Source: JADLDV01 sp964546355 (GTDB lineage: Bacteria > Patescibacteriota > Minisyncoccia > Phycocordibacterales > UBA9973). From it: 18,842 bases of DNA. A program made the position numbers and the translations under genes. Of the stretch, positions 1 through 8,250 are shown piece after piece. The notes under the pieces were generated by a model, which had not been told where the DNA came from, did no database searches, and saw only the letters and a list, made by a program, of their open reading frames with translations. Position 1 is the first letter of the stretch, and the number at the start of each line of letters is the position of its first letter. The stretch lies in assembly GCA_964546355.1 (NCBI GenBank), contig CAZJJM010000007.1, positions 1-18,842 on the forward strand, read 5' to 3'.

Positions 1-700
1 CTTTTGTCAATGTTACGTGTGCATCAAAAATATCTTGTTCTGTCTCGATTCCATCATTACCAACATGCATATTGGTAACATTTAAAACAATCGCAACAGA
101 TGGCCTCAATAAGAAAGCTAGATACTCGACATGCCATTTTCTGTAAAGAGAATATTCCATAACAACAAAAGAATGTTCGTATTCAAGATTATTTATAATT
201 GCAGTAAAAAGACTTAACGGAGTGATCCTTTTTGAATAGACACGTAAAACATTACTGTCTACACCGAGCACATCTTCAATCATCGAAACTGCTGTTGTTT
301 TTCCAATAGAACCAGTAACGCCAATTACCTTTGGTTTTACTTTTTCTAAAACAAAATCAAATAATCGCTTAGCTGTTTTAAACAAATCATCAACTAAAAT
401 GAATGATTTGTTTTTAATAATTGATTCATCTAGGTAAAGAGATGAATCAACAACAAAGACAATGTTACTGACATCATGTTCTTTTTCAAAATATCCTCGC
501 TTATCTATAACTGAATCATACCAGCCGTCTTTTTCAGGATGAGGCAAGTAAAAAAGAAAACATAAAATATTTCTCTTTTTCCAATCACACCTGATTGTTG
601 CAGTAGAGAGTACATCAATCCAATCAAATTGAATATCGGGAACATTTATAAAATGAGCACCCGACAATACTTTTTTGAGTATTCCTGTTGTAATTTTCAT
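1..700 (-). CDS. Mur ligase-like ATP-dependent ligase (MurF-like), 3' end cut by window edge
   Basis: The first 233 codons are visible; the C-terminus lies beyond the left edge. A P-loop GVTGSIGKTT lies at residues 127-136, matching the Mur ligase ATP-binding motif G-T/S-N-G-K-T-T except that Asn is replaced by Ile. Downstream, VVMEYSLYRKWHVEYL (about 179-194) and RPSVAIVLNVTNMH (about 199-212) occupy the places of the MurF Glu segment and the 'RP-DVALITNVG-AH' strand. Mur ligases join amino acids to UDP-MurNAc in the cytoplasm. The first 120 residues do not resemble a standard MurE or MurF substrate domain, so the substrate is uncertain and a paralogue is possible. The ATG follows the stop of the upstream hydrolase gene after only 3 nt, so the two are probably co-transcribed and translationally coupled. 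Confidence 0.75.
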   Translation of the reverse strand, partial: MKITTGILKKVLSGAHFINVPDIQFDWIDVLSTATIRCDWKKRNILCFLFYLPHPEKDGWYDSVIDKRGYFEKEHDVSNIVFVVDSSLYLDESIIKNKSFILVDDLFKTAKRLFDFVLEKVKPKVIGVTGSIGKTTAVSMIEDVLGVDSNVLRVYSKRITPLSLFTAIINNLEYEHSFVVMEYSLYRKWHVEYLAFLLRPSVAIVLNVTNMHVGNDGIETEQDIFDAHVTLTK

Positions 701-703
701 TTT

Positions 704-1444
704 TTACGTTTTTAAGAATGAAGAAATTTTTTTTAGAACAAGTTCGTGGTGAGAATTCACCAGGTTATGAGAAGCACCATCAATTACAAGAATTGAGTCT
801 AAAAAATTACTATTAGACAATTTTTGTTTAATTAAATCAGGTGGAGTTGCAGTATCAATAGATCCATAAATTAGTAAAATATTTTTGGGATCCATTTTTT
901 TAAGTTTTTCAACAAGATCAATAGTGATGATATTTCTGTATGTTTCTCTAAGAAACTTTGTCCCATGTATATGAAAAGGATTTTTTACATACATGGTTAA
1001 ATATATGTTTCTTAAAAAAGAAGTAATCCTAGTTGGTAGAAGTTTTGAAAATTTTACCATCAAGTTAGGGTTTTTTACAGAATATTTTCTTGTTATTGCA
1101 GGTGAAATTAAGACAATTGGAACGGGATGATTATATTTTTCTGCCCAACTAAGAACAGCTGCACCACCAAAAGAATAACCAATGATTGCGTCTGGTTTCT
1201 CTTTTTGGAAATATGTTTCTATCATTTTTTCAAAATCAGACAAAAACCAACTATCAAGAGGTTCTTTCTCACCACAAAAACCAGGGAATGCAGGAGTGAC
1301 TAAATCAAAACCATTTTGTTTGAGGGTTTTGATGAATACCTCTCTGTCATGCCAAGGGTTTGTTCCTTTTGGACAAAATTTTGTGTAATTTTTCCAATTC
1401 CAACCATGGAATAAAAGTATTTTTTTAGTTTTTTTAGTTTCCAT
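704..1444 (-). CDS. alpha/beta hydrolase family protein
   Basis: The 246-aa protein has the full serine-hydrolase set of the alpha/beta fold. An oxyanion-loop HGW is at residues 13-15. The nucleophile elbow GYSFGG places Ser91 as nucleophile, Asp197 lies in YGSIDTATPP after strand 6-7, and His226 is in GASHNLV near the C-terminus. There is no signal peptide, so it is probably cytoplasmic. The fold covers esterases, lipases, peptidases and C-C hydrolases, and nothing here fixes the substrate. It sits 3 nt upstream of the Mur-ligase-like gene, which hints at a role in envelope or amide/ester chemistry, but that is inference from position only. It has its own promoter about 40 nt upstream and no Shine-Dalgarno, only an A-rich leader. 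Confidence 0.8.
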   Translation of the reverse strand: METKKTKKILLFHGWNWKNYTKFCPKGTNPWHDREVFIKTLKQNGFDLVTPAFPGFCGEKEPLDSWFLSDFEKMIETYFQKEKPDAIIGYSFGGAAVLSWAEKYNHPVPIVLISPAITRKYSVKNPNLMVKFSKLLPTRITSFLRNIYLTMYVKNPFHIHGTKFLRETYRNIITIDLVEKLKKMDPKNILLIYGSIDTATPPDLIKQKLSNSNFLDSILVIDGASHNLVNSHHELVLKKISSFLKT

Positions 1445-1481
1445 TTTTTTAGTTTTTAAATATCATATTGTTCTATAATCA

Positions 1482-1509
1482 ATAATAAACATGTTATAGA
1501 ATCTGTCAA
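1482..1509 (-). promoter_or_regulatory. sigma70-type promoter for the hydrolase / Mur-ligase pair
   Basis: On the minus strand a perfect -35 TTGACA (1509-1504) is followed after 16 bp by TATTAT (1487-1482). Predicted start is near 1475, giving a leader of about 30 nt before the ATG at 1444. No terminator is seen between pth and this promoter, so read-through from pth is also possible. Confidence 0.6.
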
Positions 1510-1515
1510 CAATAC

Positions 1516-2067
1516 TTACTGAATATTACACTCATTCATTGCTTTTTCTTTTCCTTCTTTTGTTAAAATAGCGAGTATTGTTTTGTATTTTTCTATCACT
1601 GTCTGTAATGTTTCCATTTCAAGAGGAGAAAATCTACCGAGTACATTTGGTTTGCGCAACACACCACTTTCATCAAGTAATGACACCCCGACACGCAAAC
1701 GAAGGAATTGTTTTGAGCCAAGTACTTCAACAATAGATTTGATTCCGTTGTGTCCCCCATCTCCTCTATCATAAGACAATCGAAGAGTACCAATAGGAAG
1801 ATCAATATCATCCTGTACGACAAGTAGTGATTCAGCAGAGAGTCCATATGATTTCATGAGAGATGGTAATACGTTACCGGAATGATTCATGAATGTATCC
1901 GGTTTCACCAATGTCATATCAGGTAGTGTTGCGACATGTCCTGGAAGGTATTTATCATGGCGCCAATCACGAGCATCTACAAGTGTATCGAGAAGTATCC
2001 ATGCGACATTGTGTCGAGTCTGTTCGTATTCTTTGCCAGGATTTCCAAGTCCGATAATATGTATCAT
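1516..2067 (-). CDS. pth: peptidyl-tRNA hydrolase
   Basis: This 183-aa enzyme hydrolyses peptidyl-tRNA released from stalled ribosomes and so recycles tRNA. Family residues are all present: GLGNPG with Asn9, catalytic His19 in TRHNVAW, Asn61 in FMNHSG, Asp87 in QDDIDLP and Asn107 in GGHNGIK. Spacing matches Escherichia coli Pth (N10, H20, N68, D93, N114) allowing for small gaps. An in-frame ATG lies 10 codons upstream, but the start at 2067 is preferred. It puts the N-terminus exactly where the family begins, and an extended -10 box ends 6 nt before it, so the upstream ATG would lie inside the promoter. Confidence 0.95.
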   Translation of the reverse strand: MIHIIGLGNPGKEYEQTRHNVAWILLDTLVDARDWRHDKYLPGHVATLPDMTLVKPDTFMNHSGNVLPSLMKSYGLSAESLLVVQDDIDLPIGTLRLSYDRGDGGHNGIKSIVEVLGSKQFLRLRVGVSLLDESGVLRKPNVLGRFSPLEMETLQTVIEKYKTILAILTKEGKEKAMNECNIQ

Positions 2068-2073
2068 GCGTAC

Positions 2074-2082
2074 AGTATAGCA
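2074..2082 (-). promoter_or_regulatory. extended -10 promoter of pth, leaderless start
   Basis: TGCTATACT on the minus strand ends 6 nt before the pth ATG. Transcription should start at or next to the A of the start codon, giving an mRNA with no 5' leader. No good -35 is visible, as expected for an extended -10 promoter. Confidence 0.65.
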
Positions 2083-2105
2083 AAAATCACCATTCATGAT
2101 AATAC

Positions 2106-2138
2106 AAAAAAAAGACGACCATTAACACGGTCGTCTTT
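2106..2138 (-). terminator. intrinsic terminator after the radical SAM gene
   Basis: A perfect 10-bp stem (2111-2120 with 2129-2138, core AAGACGACC/GGTCGTCTT) has an 8-nt loop. On the minus strand it is followed by a run of T from 2113 to 2106. It lies just below the radical SAM stop (2143) and just above the pth promoter, so it separates the two units. Confidence 0.85.
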
Positions 2139-2142
2139 ACTA

Positions 2143-4263
2143 TTAAATTGTTTTTGAAAAATTAACTAATTCCTCAAATGTCTTAAAATGAACATTTTTT
2201 CCTAATTCTTCTCGAATAATTGTATTTACTTTTGTAATTGTCCTTTGAATATGTTCAACTGACGGATCTTTTGGAATCTGTGCTGACATAGATTCAAGTT
2301 CTTCCCAGGTATAGTTACCACGATTTGTCCACCAAGGAATTGCAGAAGTAATGTTATATGCCCAATGTCTACGACAAGCCTCTTCAAGCAAATCACGAAG
2401 TGCATCTACTTTTTTATTACTATATTCAAGATATTGAAAATCACGATTTAGGTGAAGTTTCTTCACATCAGGCAATAATGTAATTTTCGTAAATGCATTT
2501 TCTGTAACGTCAGGAGCGCCTTTTGATGGACGATATCTTCCTGCTTTAATAGTCAAAATTGATCTGCCATGCTCTTCAAGAAACCAAAGCCATTTCAATG
2601 TTCGATGCAATGGTTCTGTTGGCAATCCAACTAAAATAAAAATATGGGTTTGTATTCCAGCATTTCTAAGATTATCTAAAATAACCCCATAATTATCTGG
2701 ATGATTCCATTTTTTATTTTCTAAAGCAAGTGTTCCTGATTCAAGACTTTCAAGTCCAAGTTGTACACCTCTACACCCAGCTTGATACAATTTATGGCAC
2801 ATTTGAGGATCTATAAAAGCATCGCCTATAGTTGCATAACAATACCATGTTGCATCATATTTTTGCTGATTTAATATTTCACCAATTTTCAATTGAGTAC
2901 TTACTGGAACCATTTCATCAAAAAAATCAAAACGATGTCCACCTGAATGAATCATGTGAGAAACAATTTTATCCGGAGGAATAATTCTCGGCTTATCTAA
3001 AAACGTATCACTTCCTGATGAAATAGAGCAAAAATTACATCTCATAAAACAATTCGATGTAGTATAGAACGGATATACTGGATTTGGTGACCATTGCATT
3101 GCTCCGCCATCATATGAGGGTGCAGGTAAATTACTAAACAAAAATGGTTTTTCTGTTCCAGAATTTTTATGTAACTTTATGCCATCACTCCAAAGAGTAC
3201 CTGATACAATTGATGGATCAAGTGTTCGTACCAATTCAAGCATCGGAATAAATCCTTCTTTATAGACCAGTCCATCACAACACTTATGAAAAAGTGTCAG
3301 AAAATCTGGATCTTCATATGCACTCAAGACACGTGACCAAAAATTTCCACCAATTATTACTTTTGTATTTGGCAAGAAATCTTTCACCATTGAAGCGAGT
3401 ATTAATCCTGGAAATAATTGTCTTTCTTCTGCAATACTAACCCCATACAAATCAGGTTGAAAATTTTGCGCATAAGGTATTTCAACATTTTTAAAATACT
3501 CATACCACATGTTTCCTTCTCTTTTTAGTATTGTTTCAATTGCACTAGAAATAGTACCATCTTGTTTTTCAGCTACATATAACACATTATTTCTCTGCAC
3601 AATAAATTTGTCATTTGTCGGTATAGCAGTAGAAATTTCTTCAAATATTTTTCTTGCTTTATACCAATCAGAGGCAGTACTTTTTGAATCCCTTACGATC
3701 CGTAATGCTTCATGTGTTTTTTCTGCATCTTGTTTCCCAAGGACATACTCTAAACCAAGAAGATGTCCGTACCTTTCTGATACTTCGTGCCCTTCTTCCT
3801 TAAGAAGAGAAGTTAAGTACGAAACACCTGTTGGTAAATGCCAAGGTGATGATACCGGAGGGTTGTTCAAAATAATTCTCCTTCTTCTGGTACCAAAAAC
3901 AAACACAGAAGCAAGTGATTTTTTTGATTTACGATAATAACTTTTTTTGATTACGATATTAATATTGAAATCAGGATCTAAAGGATGGTCCGGTATAGGA
4001 TATCCATATTCCGGCTGTCCACCAATAATAACCTCATTCACATGTTTGAAAGTTATTTTCCCCATAGAAATAGTCCCTCTTTCACGTGTCTGAGGAACAT
4101 AGTAATTCCAGTAACCAAAGAGTTTGGTATCACCTACATCTAAAGTAAAAGATTTTTCAACAGTAAATGCAAAATTACTTGCAACAACTAACATAATAAG
4201 CACAAAAAGACCGATACCATGTATCATTCTTTTTGCTTTTTGGAAAAACAAGTGAGATTTCAT
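2143..4263 (-). CDS. B12-binding-domain radical SAM protein with an N-terminal membrane segment
   Basis: The 706-aa protein has three parts. Residues 1-130 hold a basic start, one hydrophobic helix (about 14-33) and a Tyr/Gly-rich stretch. Residues about 133-375 resemble a cobalamin-binding Rossmann domain: LPTGVSYLTSLLKEEGHEV, then a long insertion, then FQPDLYGVSIAEERQLFPG and KVIIGGNFW. Residues about 395-640 are the radical SAM barrel with the [4Fe-4S] motif Cys405-x3-Cys409-x2-Cys412 (TSNCFMRCNFC), QLGLESLESG and IFILVGLPTE. The class B family includes methyltransferases and Mg-protoporphyrin cyclase-like enzymes; the substrate cannot be read here. No clear DxHxxG cobalamin-ligand motif is seen. 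The membrane segment on a normally cytoplasmic enzyme is odd: the basic N-terminus would predict export of what follows. The gene stands alone, with a promoter and terminator of its own. Confidence 0.85.
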   Translation of the reverse strand: MKSHLFFQKAKRMIHGIGLFVLIMLVVASNFAFTVEKSFTLDVGDTKLFGYWNYYVPQTRERGTISMGKITFKHVNEVIIGGQPEYGYPIPDHPLDPDFNINIVIKKSYYRKSKKSLASVFVFGTRRRRIILNNPPVSSPWHLPTGVSYLTSLLKEEGHEVSERYGHLLGLEYVLGKQDAEKTHEALRIVRDSKSTASDWYKARKIFEEISTAIPTNDKFIVQRNNVLYVAEKQDGTISSAIETILKREGNMWYEYFKNVEIPYAQNFQPDLYGVSIAEERQLFPGLILASMVKDFLPNTKVIIGGNFWSRVLSAYEDPDFLTLFHKCCDGLVYKEGFIPMLELVRTLDPSIVSGTLWSDGIKLHKNSGTEKPFLFSNLPAPSYDGGAMQWSPNPVYPFYTTSNCFMRCNFCSISSGSDTFLDKPRIIPPDKIVSHMIHSGGHRFDFFDEMVPVSTQLKIGEILNQQKYDATWYCYATIGDAFIDPQMCHKLYQAGCRGVQLGLESLESGTLALENKKWNHPDNYGVILDNLRNAGIQTHIFILVGLPTEPLHRTLKWLWFLEEHGRSILTIKAGRYRPSKGAPDVTENAFTKITLLPDVKKLHLNRDFQYLEYSNKKVDALRDLLEEACRRHWAYNITSAIPWWTNRGNYTWEELESMSAQIPKDPSVEHIQRTITKVNTIIREELGKNVHFKTFEELVNFSKTI

Positions 4264-4305
4264 TTCATATATATTTTTTAAATTAACGAGATTTTTTCTA
4301 TTAAA

Positions 4306-4334
4306 AAAATATCATAGAATATATAGATTGTCAA
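4306..4334 (-). promoter_or_regulatory. candidate promoter of the radical SAM gene
   Basis: On the minus strand TTGACA (4334-4329) is followed after 17 bp by TATTTT (4311-4306). The start would be near 4299, with a leader of about 36 nt rich in A and T and no Shine-Dalgarno. Confidence 0.5.
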
Positions 4335-4391
4335 AAATAATTAACTTAAAAAAGATAAATTTTAAAATTCATAATGAAACATAATTATGCA

Positions 4392-4420
4392 TTGTGTCAA
4401 ACGACTATTCGTAGTAAAAT
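4392..4420 (+). promoter_or_regulatory. promoter of the lepB-hisS-def-fmt operon, near-leaderless
   Basis: TTGTGT (4392-4397), a 17-bp spacer, then TAAAAT (4415-4420). The lepB ATG lies 8 nt after the -10 box, so the mRNA has almost no leader. An upstream in-frame ATG at 4387 lies inside this promoter and is not used. Confidence 0.65.
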
Positions 4421-4428
4421 ATGCACAT

Positions 4429-5040
4429 ATGGATACTCAATCAGAGCAAAATACTGCTCGTATTATAGAAAACGACACGAAGCCATCTCCATTTAGTCGT
4501 CAAGGTATCATTGAAATAATCAAATTCATTCTTCTTGCGGTGTGTGTCGTCATTCCGGTACGTATGTTTGTCATGCAACCATTCATCGTCAGTGGCTCAT
4601 CGATGTTCCCCACATTCAAAGACGGACAGTACTTGATCGTCGATGAACTCTCCTATCATTTCCGAGAACCAGCACGTGGAGACGTGATTGTGTTCAAACC
4701 ACCAATGAATCTCAAAACATATTACATCAAGCGCATCATCGGACTCCCCGGAGAAACAGTCATCATCAATGGTGCAAATATCATTATAAAAAATGAAGCA
4801 CACCCTGAAGGATTCATCCTGACACAACCATACATAGAAACACCGAGTGATGATAAGATAGAAAAAACACTCGGACAAGACGAATACTATGTGCTCGGCG
4901 ACAATCGTACAGCAAGTTCAGATTCACGCTACTGGGGAACACTTCCAAGAAAAGATATTACCGGTAGAGCATTCCTTAGACTCTTTCCCTTTACACAAGT
5001 ATCATATCTCCCAGGTGAATACCATCAAATCGAACAATAA
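4429..5040 (+). CDS. lepB: signal peptidase I
   Basis: This 203-aa membrane-anchored serine protease removes signal peptides from exported proteins on the outer face of the membrane. One transmembrane helix (about residues 29-49) is followed by box B SGSSMFPT with catalytic Ser58, box D YYIKRIIGLPGE with the general base Lys101, and box E GDNRTASSDSRYWG (about 158-170). A cytoplasmic tail of about 28 polar residues precedes the helix. Start 4429 is chosen because the promoter ends 8 nt before it and the longer reading frame runs through the promoter. It heads the plus-strand operon, with hisS starting 31 nt after the stop. The two exported proteins further right are plausible substrates. Confidence 0.95.
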   Translation: MDTQSEQNTARIIENDTKPSPFSRQGIIEIIKFILLAVCVVIPVRMFVMQPFIVSGSSMFPTFKDGQYLIVDELSYHFREPARGDVIVFKPPMNLKTYYIKRIIGLPGETVIINGANIIIKNEAHPEGFILTQPYIETPSDDKIEKTLGQDEYYVLGDNRTASSDSRYWGTLPRKDITGRAFLRLFPFTQVSYLPGEYHQIEQ

Positions 5041-5071
5041 TACGCTTTATCAAATCTAATCACTCTACACA

Positions 5072-6388
5072 ATGAAAGAAGAACCAAAAAACAAACCCGC
5101 ATCTGCAAATACCAAAAAAGAACCGTTGACTTCTCCAAAAGGCATGCGTGATATTATGAATGAGGAATATTATCTCTACCAGGGATTTTTCGAAAAAGCT
5201 CAAGAGATTGCAATATATTATGGATTCAACCCAATCGAAACACCTGTTCTTGAACAAGAAGAGGTGTTTACCTCGGCAATCGGTATAGGTACTGATGTTA
5301 TCGATAAGGAAATGTACACACTTCGCACAAAAGGCGGAGATCGTTTAGCATTGCGACCAGAACACACTGCGCCACTCATGCGTGCATACATACAACACGG
5401 CATGCAAACACTTCCACAACCAGTATTGTTTTATCAATACAGTCCTATTTTCCGTCATGATAATCCCCAAAAAGGACGGTATCGTCAATTTTGGATGTTC
5501 GATCTTGATGCACTTGGTTCAGAAAAAAGTATTATTGATGCACTCATCATCAAAACAGCAATGGTGATTCTTGAAGAATCTGGTGCAGAAAACTTATGTA
5601 TTGACATAAATTCTATCGGTGACAAAGATTGCCGTCCAGGATATCTCAAAGAACTCACCTCATACTACCGCAAGCATGCACATGACTTGTCTGCTATAGA
5701 TCGTGAACGTCTCAAAACTAATCCTCTTCGCATTCTTGATTCAAAAGACCCAAAGACTATCGCCATCAATGAAAATGCACCTGATGCAGTTAGTGCCCTC
5801 TGTAATAGCTGTAAACACCACTTCAAGGAAGTGCTCGAATGCCTTGATGAAATGGGAGTCTCCTATCGTATCAATAAAAATCTTGTACGTGGACTTTCCT
5901 ATTACACACGAACAGTGTTTGAAATAGTTGGCGAACCAGACGAGAACGGAAACACACTTTCATTGGGTGGTGGTGGACGATATGACTATCTCGCTAAGCA
6001 TTTGGGTTCAAAAAAAGATATTCCTGCAATGGGTATGGCATTTGGTGTGGAGCGTGTTATTCAATCTCCGTGGTATAAAAAACACACACCTCGAATACTG
6101 AAGAAACCAAAAATATACTTTATTCAACTGGGAGTAGATGCAAAATTAAAATCACTTAATGTTATTGAGATTCTTCGCAAAGCAAAAATATCTATTGCGC
6201 AGTCTATTTCAAAAGATAGTCTTGGTTCACAACTTGCAATCGCAGAACAACTTGGTACTCCGTACACACTTATCTTCGGACAAAAAGAAGCACTTGAAAA
6301 CAGCGTTATTGTTCGCGACATGGCAACGAGATCACAAGAAACTGTTTCTCTCGACAATCTTCTTGAATACATTAAGAAATTAAAATAA
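5072..6388 (+). CDS. hisS: histidyl-tRNA synthetase
   Basis: This 438-aa class II synthetase attaches histidine to tRNA-His. Motif 1 is near PIETPVLE (54-61) and motif 2 is FRHDNPQKGRYRQF (127-140) followed by WMFDLD. The histidine-specific loop is LVRGLSYYTRTVFE (271-284) and motif 3 GMAFGVERV (321-329). A C-terminal anticodon-binding domain follows (about 345-438). The motif 2 tail with acidic WMFDLDALGS looks more like archaeal-type HisRS than the usual bacterial 'QFGVE', which is seen in divergent lineages. The N-terminal 20 residues are a Lys/Pro-rich extension before the family's usual PKGMRDI. It lies 31 nt after lepB and 6 nt before def, with no Shine-Dalgarno. Confidence 0.95.
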   Translation: MKEEPKNKPASANTKKEPLTSPKGMRDIMNEEYYLYQGFFEKAQEIAIYYGFNPIETPVLEQEEVFTSAIGIGTDVIDKEMYTLRTKGGDRLALRPEHTAPLMRAYIQHGMQTLPQPVLFYQYSPIFRHDNPQKGRYRQFWMFDLDALGSEKSIIDALIIKTAMVILEESGAENLCIDINSIGDKDCRPGYLKELTSYYRKHAHDLSAIDRERLKTNPLRILDSKDPKTIAINENAPDAVSALCNSCKHHFKEVLECLDEMGVSYRINKNLVRGLSYYTRTVFEIVGEPDENGNTLSLGGGGRYDYLAKHLGSKKDIPAMGMAFGVERVIQSPWYKKHTPRILKKPKIYFIQLGVDAKLKSLNVIEILRKAKISIAQSISKDSLGSQLAIAEQLGTPYTLIFGQKEALENSVIVRDMATRSQETVSLDNLLEYIKKLK

Positions 6389-6394
6389 TTTTCT

Positions 6395-6910
6395 ATGAGT
6401 TTACTCGTTCCAAAAGAACACAAAGCACTACACACTCTTGCACTTCCTGTACCAACAGAAAGTATTTCGACAGCAAAAATACAGAAAATTATTGCTGATA
6501 TGAAAAAGACACTCGAACAAGAATCTGATGGTGTAGCTATTGCTGCACCTCAAATTGGTATTTCACTTCGTATCTTTGCCCTCTCACCAAAAATATTCGA
6601 TGGCAAAGAAACAGATGAGCGATTGATTTATATAAACCCTACGATTACTAAAGCATCAAAAAAAATGGCATGGAAAGAAGGAGAAGGGTGTCTTTCACTC
6701 AGATGGCTCTATGGCAAAGTCAGACGTCACACAAACGTCACCGTGTCGGCATATGATGAATTCGGTAACCTCTTTGAACGTGGTGCTGGTGGACTTCTTG
6801 CGCACATCTTTCAACATGAAATCGACCATCTCGACGGCATGTTATTTATAGAAAAAGCAAAAGACATATACGATGCGCCACCAGAAGAATCTTCACATGA
6901 ACACAAGTAA
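6395..6910 (+). CDS. def: peptide deformylase
   Basis: This 171-aa metalloenzyme removes the formyl group from the N-terminal Met of new proteins. The three family motifs are present: GVAIAAPQIG (46-55), EGCLS with metal ligand Cys99, and QHEIDHLDG with ligands His141 and His145 and catalytic Glu142. After the Cys motif the sequence is EGCLSLRWLYG rather than the common EGCLSVP, a divergence also found in some lineages. It starts 6 nt after hisS. Its last 14 nt overlap the start of fmt, so the formylating and deformylating enzymes are translationally linked. Confidence 0.95.
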   Translation: MSLLVPKEHKALHTLALPVPTESISTAKIQKIIADMKKTLEQESDGVAIAAPQIGISLRIFALSPKIFDGKETDERLIYINPTITKASKKMAWKEGEGCLSLRWLYGKVRRHTNVTVSAYDEFGNLFERGAGGLLAHIFQHEIDHLDGMLFIEKAKDIYDAPPEESSHEHK

Positions 6911-7754
6911 CATTCCATTTGTTTTTTTTGGCACACCTGCATACGCAGTGGAAACACTCGAAGCACTTCGTGAGCACGGATACACACCAACACTCATCAT
7001 TACCGCACCAGATCGCCCACAAGGACGTGGACTTACCGTACAACCCTCACCTGTTGCGCTATGGGCAGAAGCACACAATATCCCTACATTAAAACCTGAG
7101 AAAATAACACCCGAGGTGATTGCAGACATAGCACAAATATCTGTAGCTGTTTTTATTGTTGCGGCATATGGCAAGATTCTTCCACAAAAACTCCTCGACA
7201 TACCACCACACGGCACTCTCAATGTACATCCTTCCCTATTGCCCAAATACCGAGGACCAAGCCCTCTCGAAGCACCGATCCTCGCAGGAGATACTGGAAC
7301 AGGTGTCACAATCATTGCACTTGATAGCGAAGTAGATCATGGACCGATCCTTGTTCAAGAAAAAATACCTCTAATAGGAAATGAATTCGCGTACGAGCTC
7401 GGTACAACTCTGTTTAAAAAAGGAGGTGAACTTCTTGCAGATATTCTTCCAGAGCATATCGCAAGGACAGTCAGTACAACGGAACAAGATCATACTCAAG
7501 CGACATTCACCAAAAAGATTACAAAAGAACATGGTCTCGTAGATACTGAGAAAGAACCAGGGGTAGAACTGTGGGCAAAATTCCGTGCACATACTCCGTG
7601 GCCAGGATTATATTTCTTCAAAAAACACACTGACGGAACACAAATACGTATAAAAATAAAAACTGCCCACCGTGAAGGTGAACAGTTTGTGATAGATACA
7701 GTAATTCCGGAAGGAAAAAAAGAAGTGTCTTACAAAGATTACCTTAAAAACTAG
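6897..7754 (+). CDS. fmt: methionyl-tRNA formyltransferase
   Basis: This 285-aa enzyme formylates initiator Met-tRNA using 10-formyl-tetrahydrofolate. The N-terminal Rossmann domain starts FVFFGTPAYAVETLEAL, has the family's 'P.RPQGRG' segment (TAPDRPQGRG, 37-45), and holds the catalytic triad Asn109, His111 (LNVHPSLLPKYRG) and Asp147 (VDHGPI), one residue off the E. coli positions N108/H110/D146. The C-terminal OB-like tRNA-binding domain (about 205-285) is shorter than in E. coli (315 aa total). Usual WRGAAPIQ is replaced by YRGPSPLEAP. The ATG at 6897 is chosen over one 24 nt upstream because the family N-terminus begins here; it overlaps def by 14 nt. A bidirectional terminator follows. 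Confidence 0.95.
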   Translation: MNTSNIPFVFFGTPAYAVETLEALREHGYTPTLIITAPDRPQGRGLTVQPSPVALWAEAHNIPTLKPEKITPEVIADIAQISVAVFIVAAYGKILPQKLLDIPPHGTLNVHPSLLPKYRGPSPLEAPILAGDTGTGVTIIALDSEVDHGPILVQEKIPLIGNEFAYELGTTLFKKGGELLADILPEHIARTVSTTEQDHTQATFTKKITKEHGLVDTEKEPGVELWAKFRAHTPWPGLYFFKKHTDGTQIRIKIKTAHREGEQFVIDTVIPEGKKEVSYKDYLKN

Positions 7755-7777
7755 AAGATAAAGAACGATTACTACAC

Positions 7778-7803
7778 AAAACACTCACAACTGTGAGTGT
7801 TTT
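7778..7803. terminator. bidirectional terminator between fmt and hpf
   Basis: A near-perfect palindrome (7778-7789 with 7792-7803, core ACACTCACA/TGTGAGTGT) is flanked by A on the left and T on the right. It can end both the plus-strand lepB-fmt operon and the minus-strand hpf transcript. Confidence 0.85.
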
Positions 7804-7810
7804 CTCTAGA

Positions 7811-8182
7811 CTATTTCTTCCATGGACGAAGTCCTTTTATCATTTCTTTTACCGCATGTGCTTTTCGAATCCATCGAGTCAGTCGCTTTTCTTTTTGAGA
7901 ACTGATTTCACGAAAGAGCTCCTCATGCGCATCATCAATTGCACCGTACAAATCTTTTCCATGTGACTCTGCTCGTAACAAAACACCGTGACGAGTCAAT
8001 TGCATTTCTGCCCGGAAAATATCTCCAGAAGTGTGATGATTGGTGGTCTTACCTAATTCTACTGAAACATGAGGATCTTCTTTTTCAGAAAAAAACTTTT
8101 CAAACGAACGACAACGCTTTTCTACGTACTCCCGTATAGGAAGCGTCAACTCATAATTGGTTGCTTTTATTGAAATGTGCAT
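7811..8182 (-). CDS. hpf: ribosome hibernation promoting factor, short form (HPF/RaiA)
   Basis: This 123-aa protein has the single HPF/YfiA beta-alpha-beta-beta-beta-alpha domain. It starts MHISIKATNYELTLPIREYVEKR and carries the second helix DLYGAIDDAHEELFREI (about 82-98), ending in a basic tail LRPWKK. These proteins sit in the mRNA/tRNA channel of the 30S subunit in starved cells and silence ribosomes. The long-form C-terminal dimerisation domain is absent. It is transcribed from its own extended -10 promoter, 68 nt downstream of the DUF167 gene, and ends 7 nt before the shared terminator. Confidence 0.88.
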   Translation of the reverse strand: MHISIKATNYELTLPIREYVEKRCRSFEKFFSEKEDPHVSVELGKTTNHHTSGDIFRAEMQLTRHGVLLRAESHGKDLYGAIDDAHEELFREISSQKEKRLTRWIRKAHAVKEMIKGLRPWKK

Positions 8183-8213
8183 ATACGTGTTTGGTTATTC
8201 TGATAACACCTTC

Positions 8214-8222
8214 AGTATACCA
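8214..8222 (-). promoter_or_regulatory. extended -10 promoter of hpf
   Basis: TGGTATACT on the minus strand, start near 8207, leader about 25 nt. The leader contains TTATCAGAATAA, a short inverted repeat that could fold just before the start codon. Confidence 0.5.
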
Positions 8223-8250
8223 CCTCCCACAGATGAGTTATCCACCTATT

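Noticed and set aside
2068..2097. Upstream start for pth adding 10 residues
   Set aside because: It lies within the extended -10 promoter and before the conserved family start.
8222..8250. CTGTGGGAGG upstream of hpf as another repeat copy, and TTATCCACC as a DnaA box
   Set aside because: Only a short core matches the repeat and it lacks GTTCGAA; the DnaA-like word is single and imperfect.
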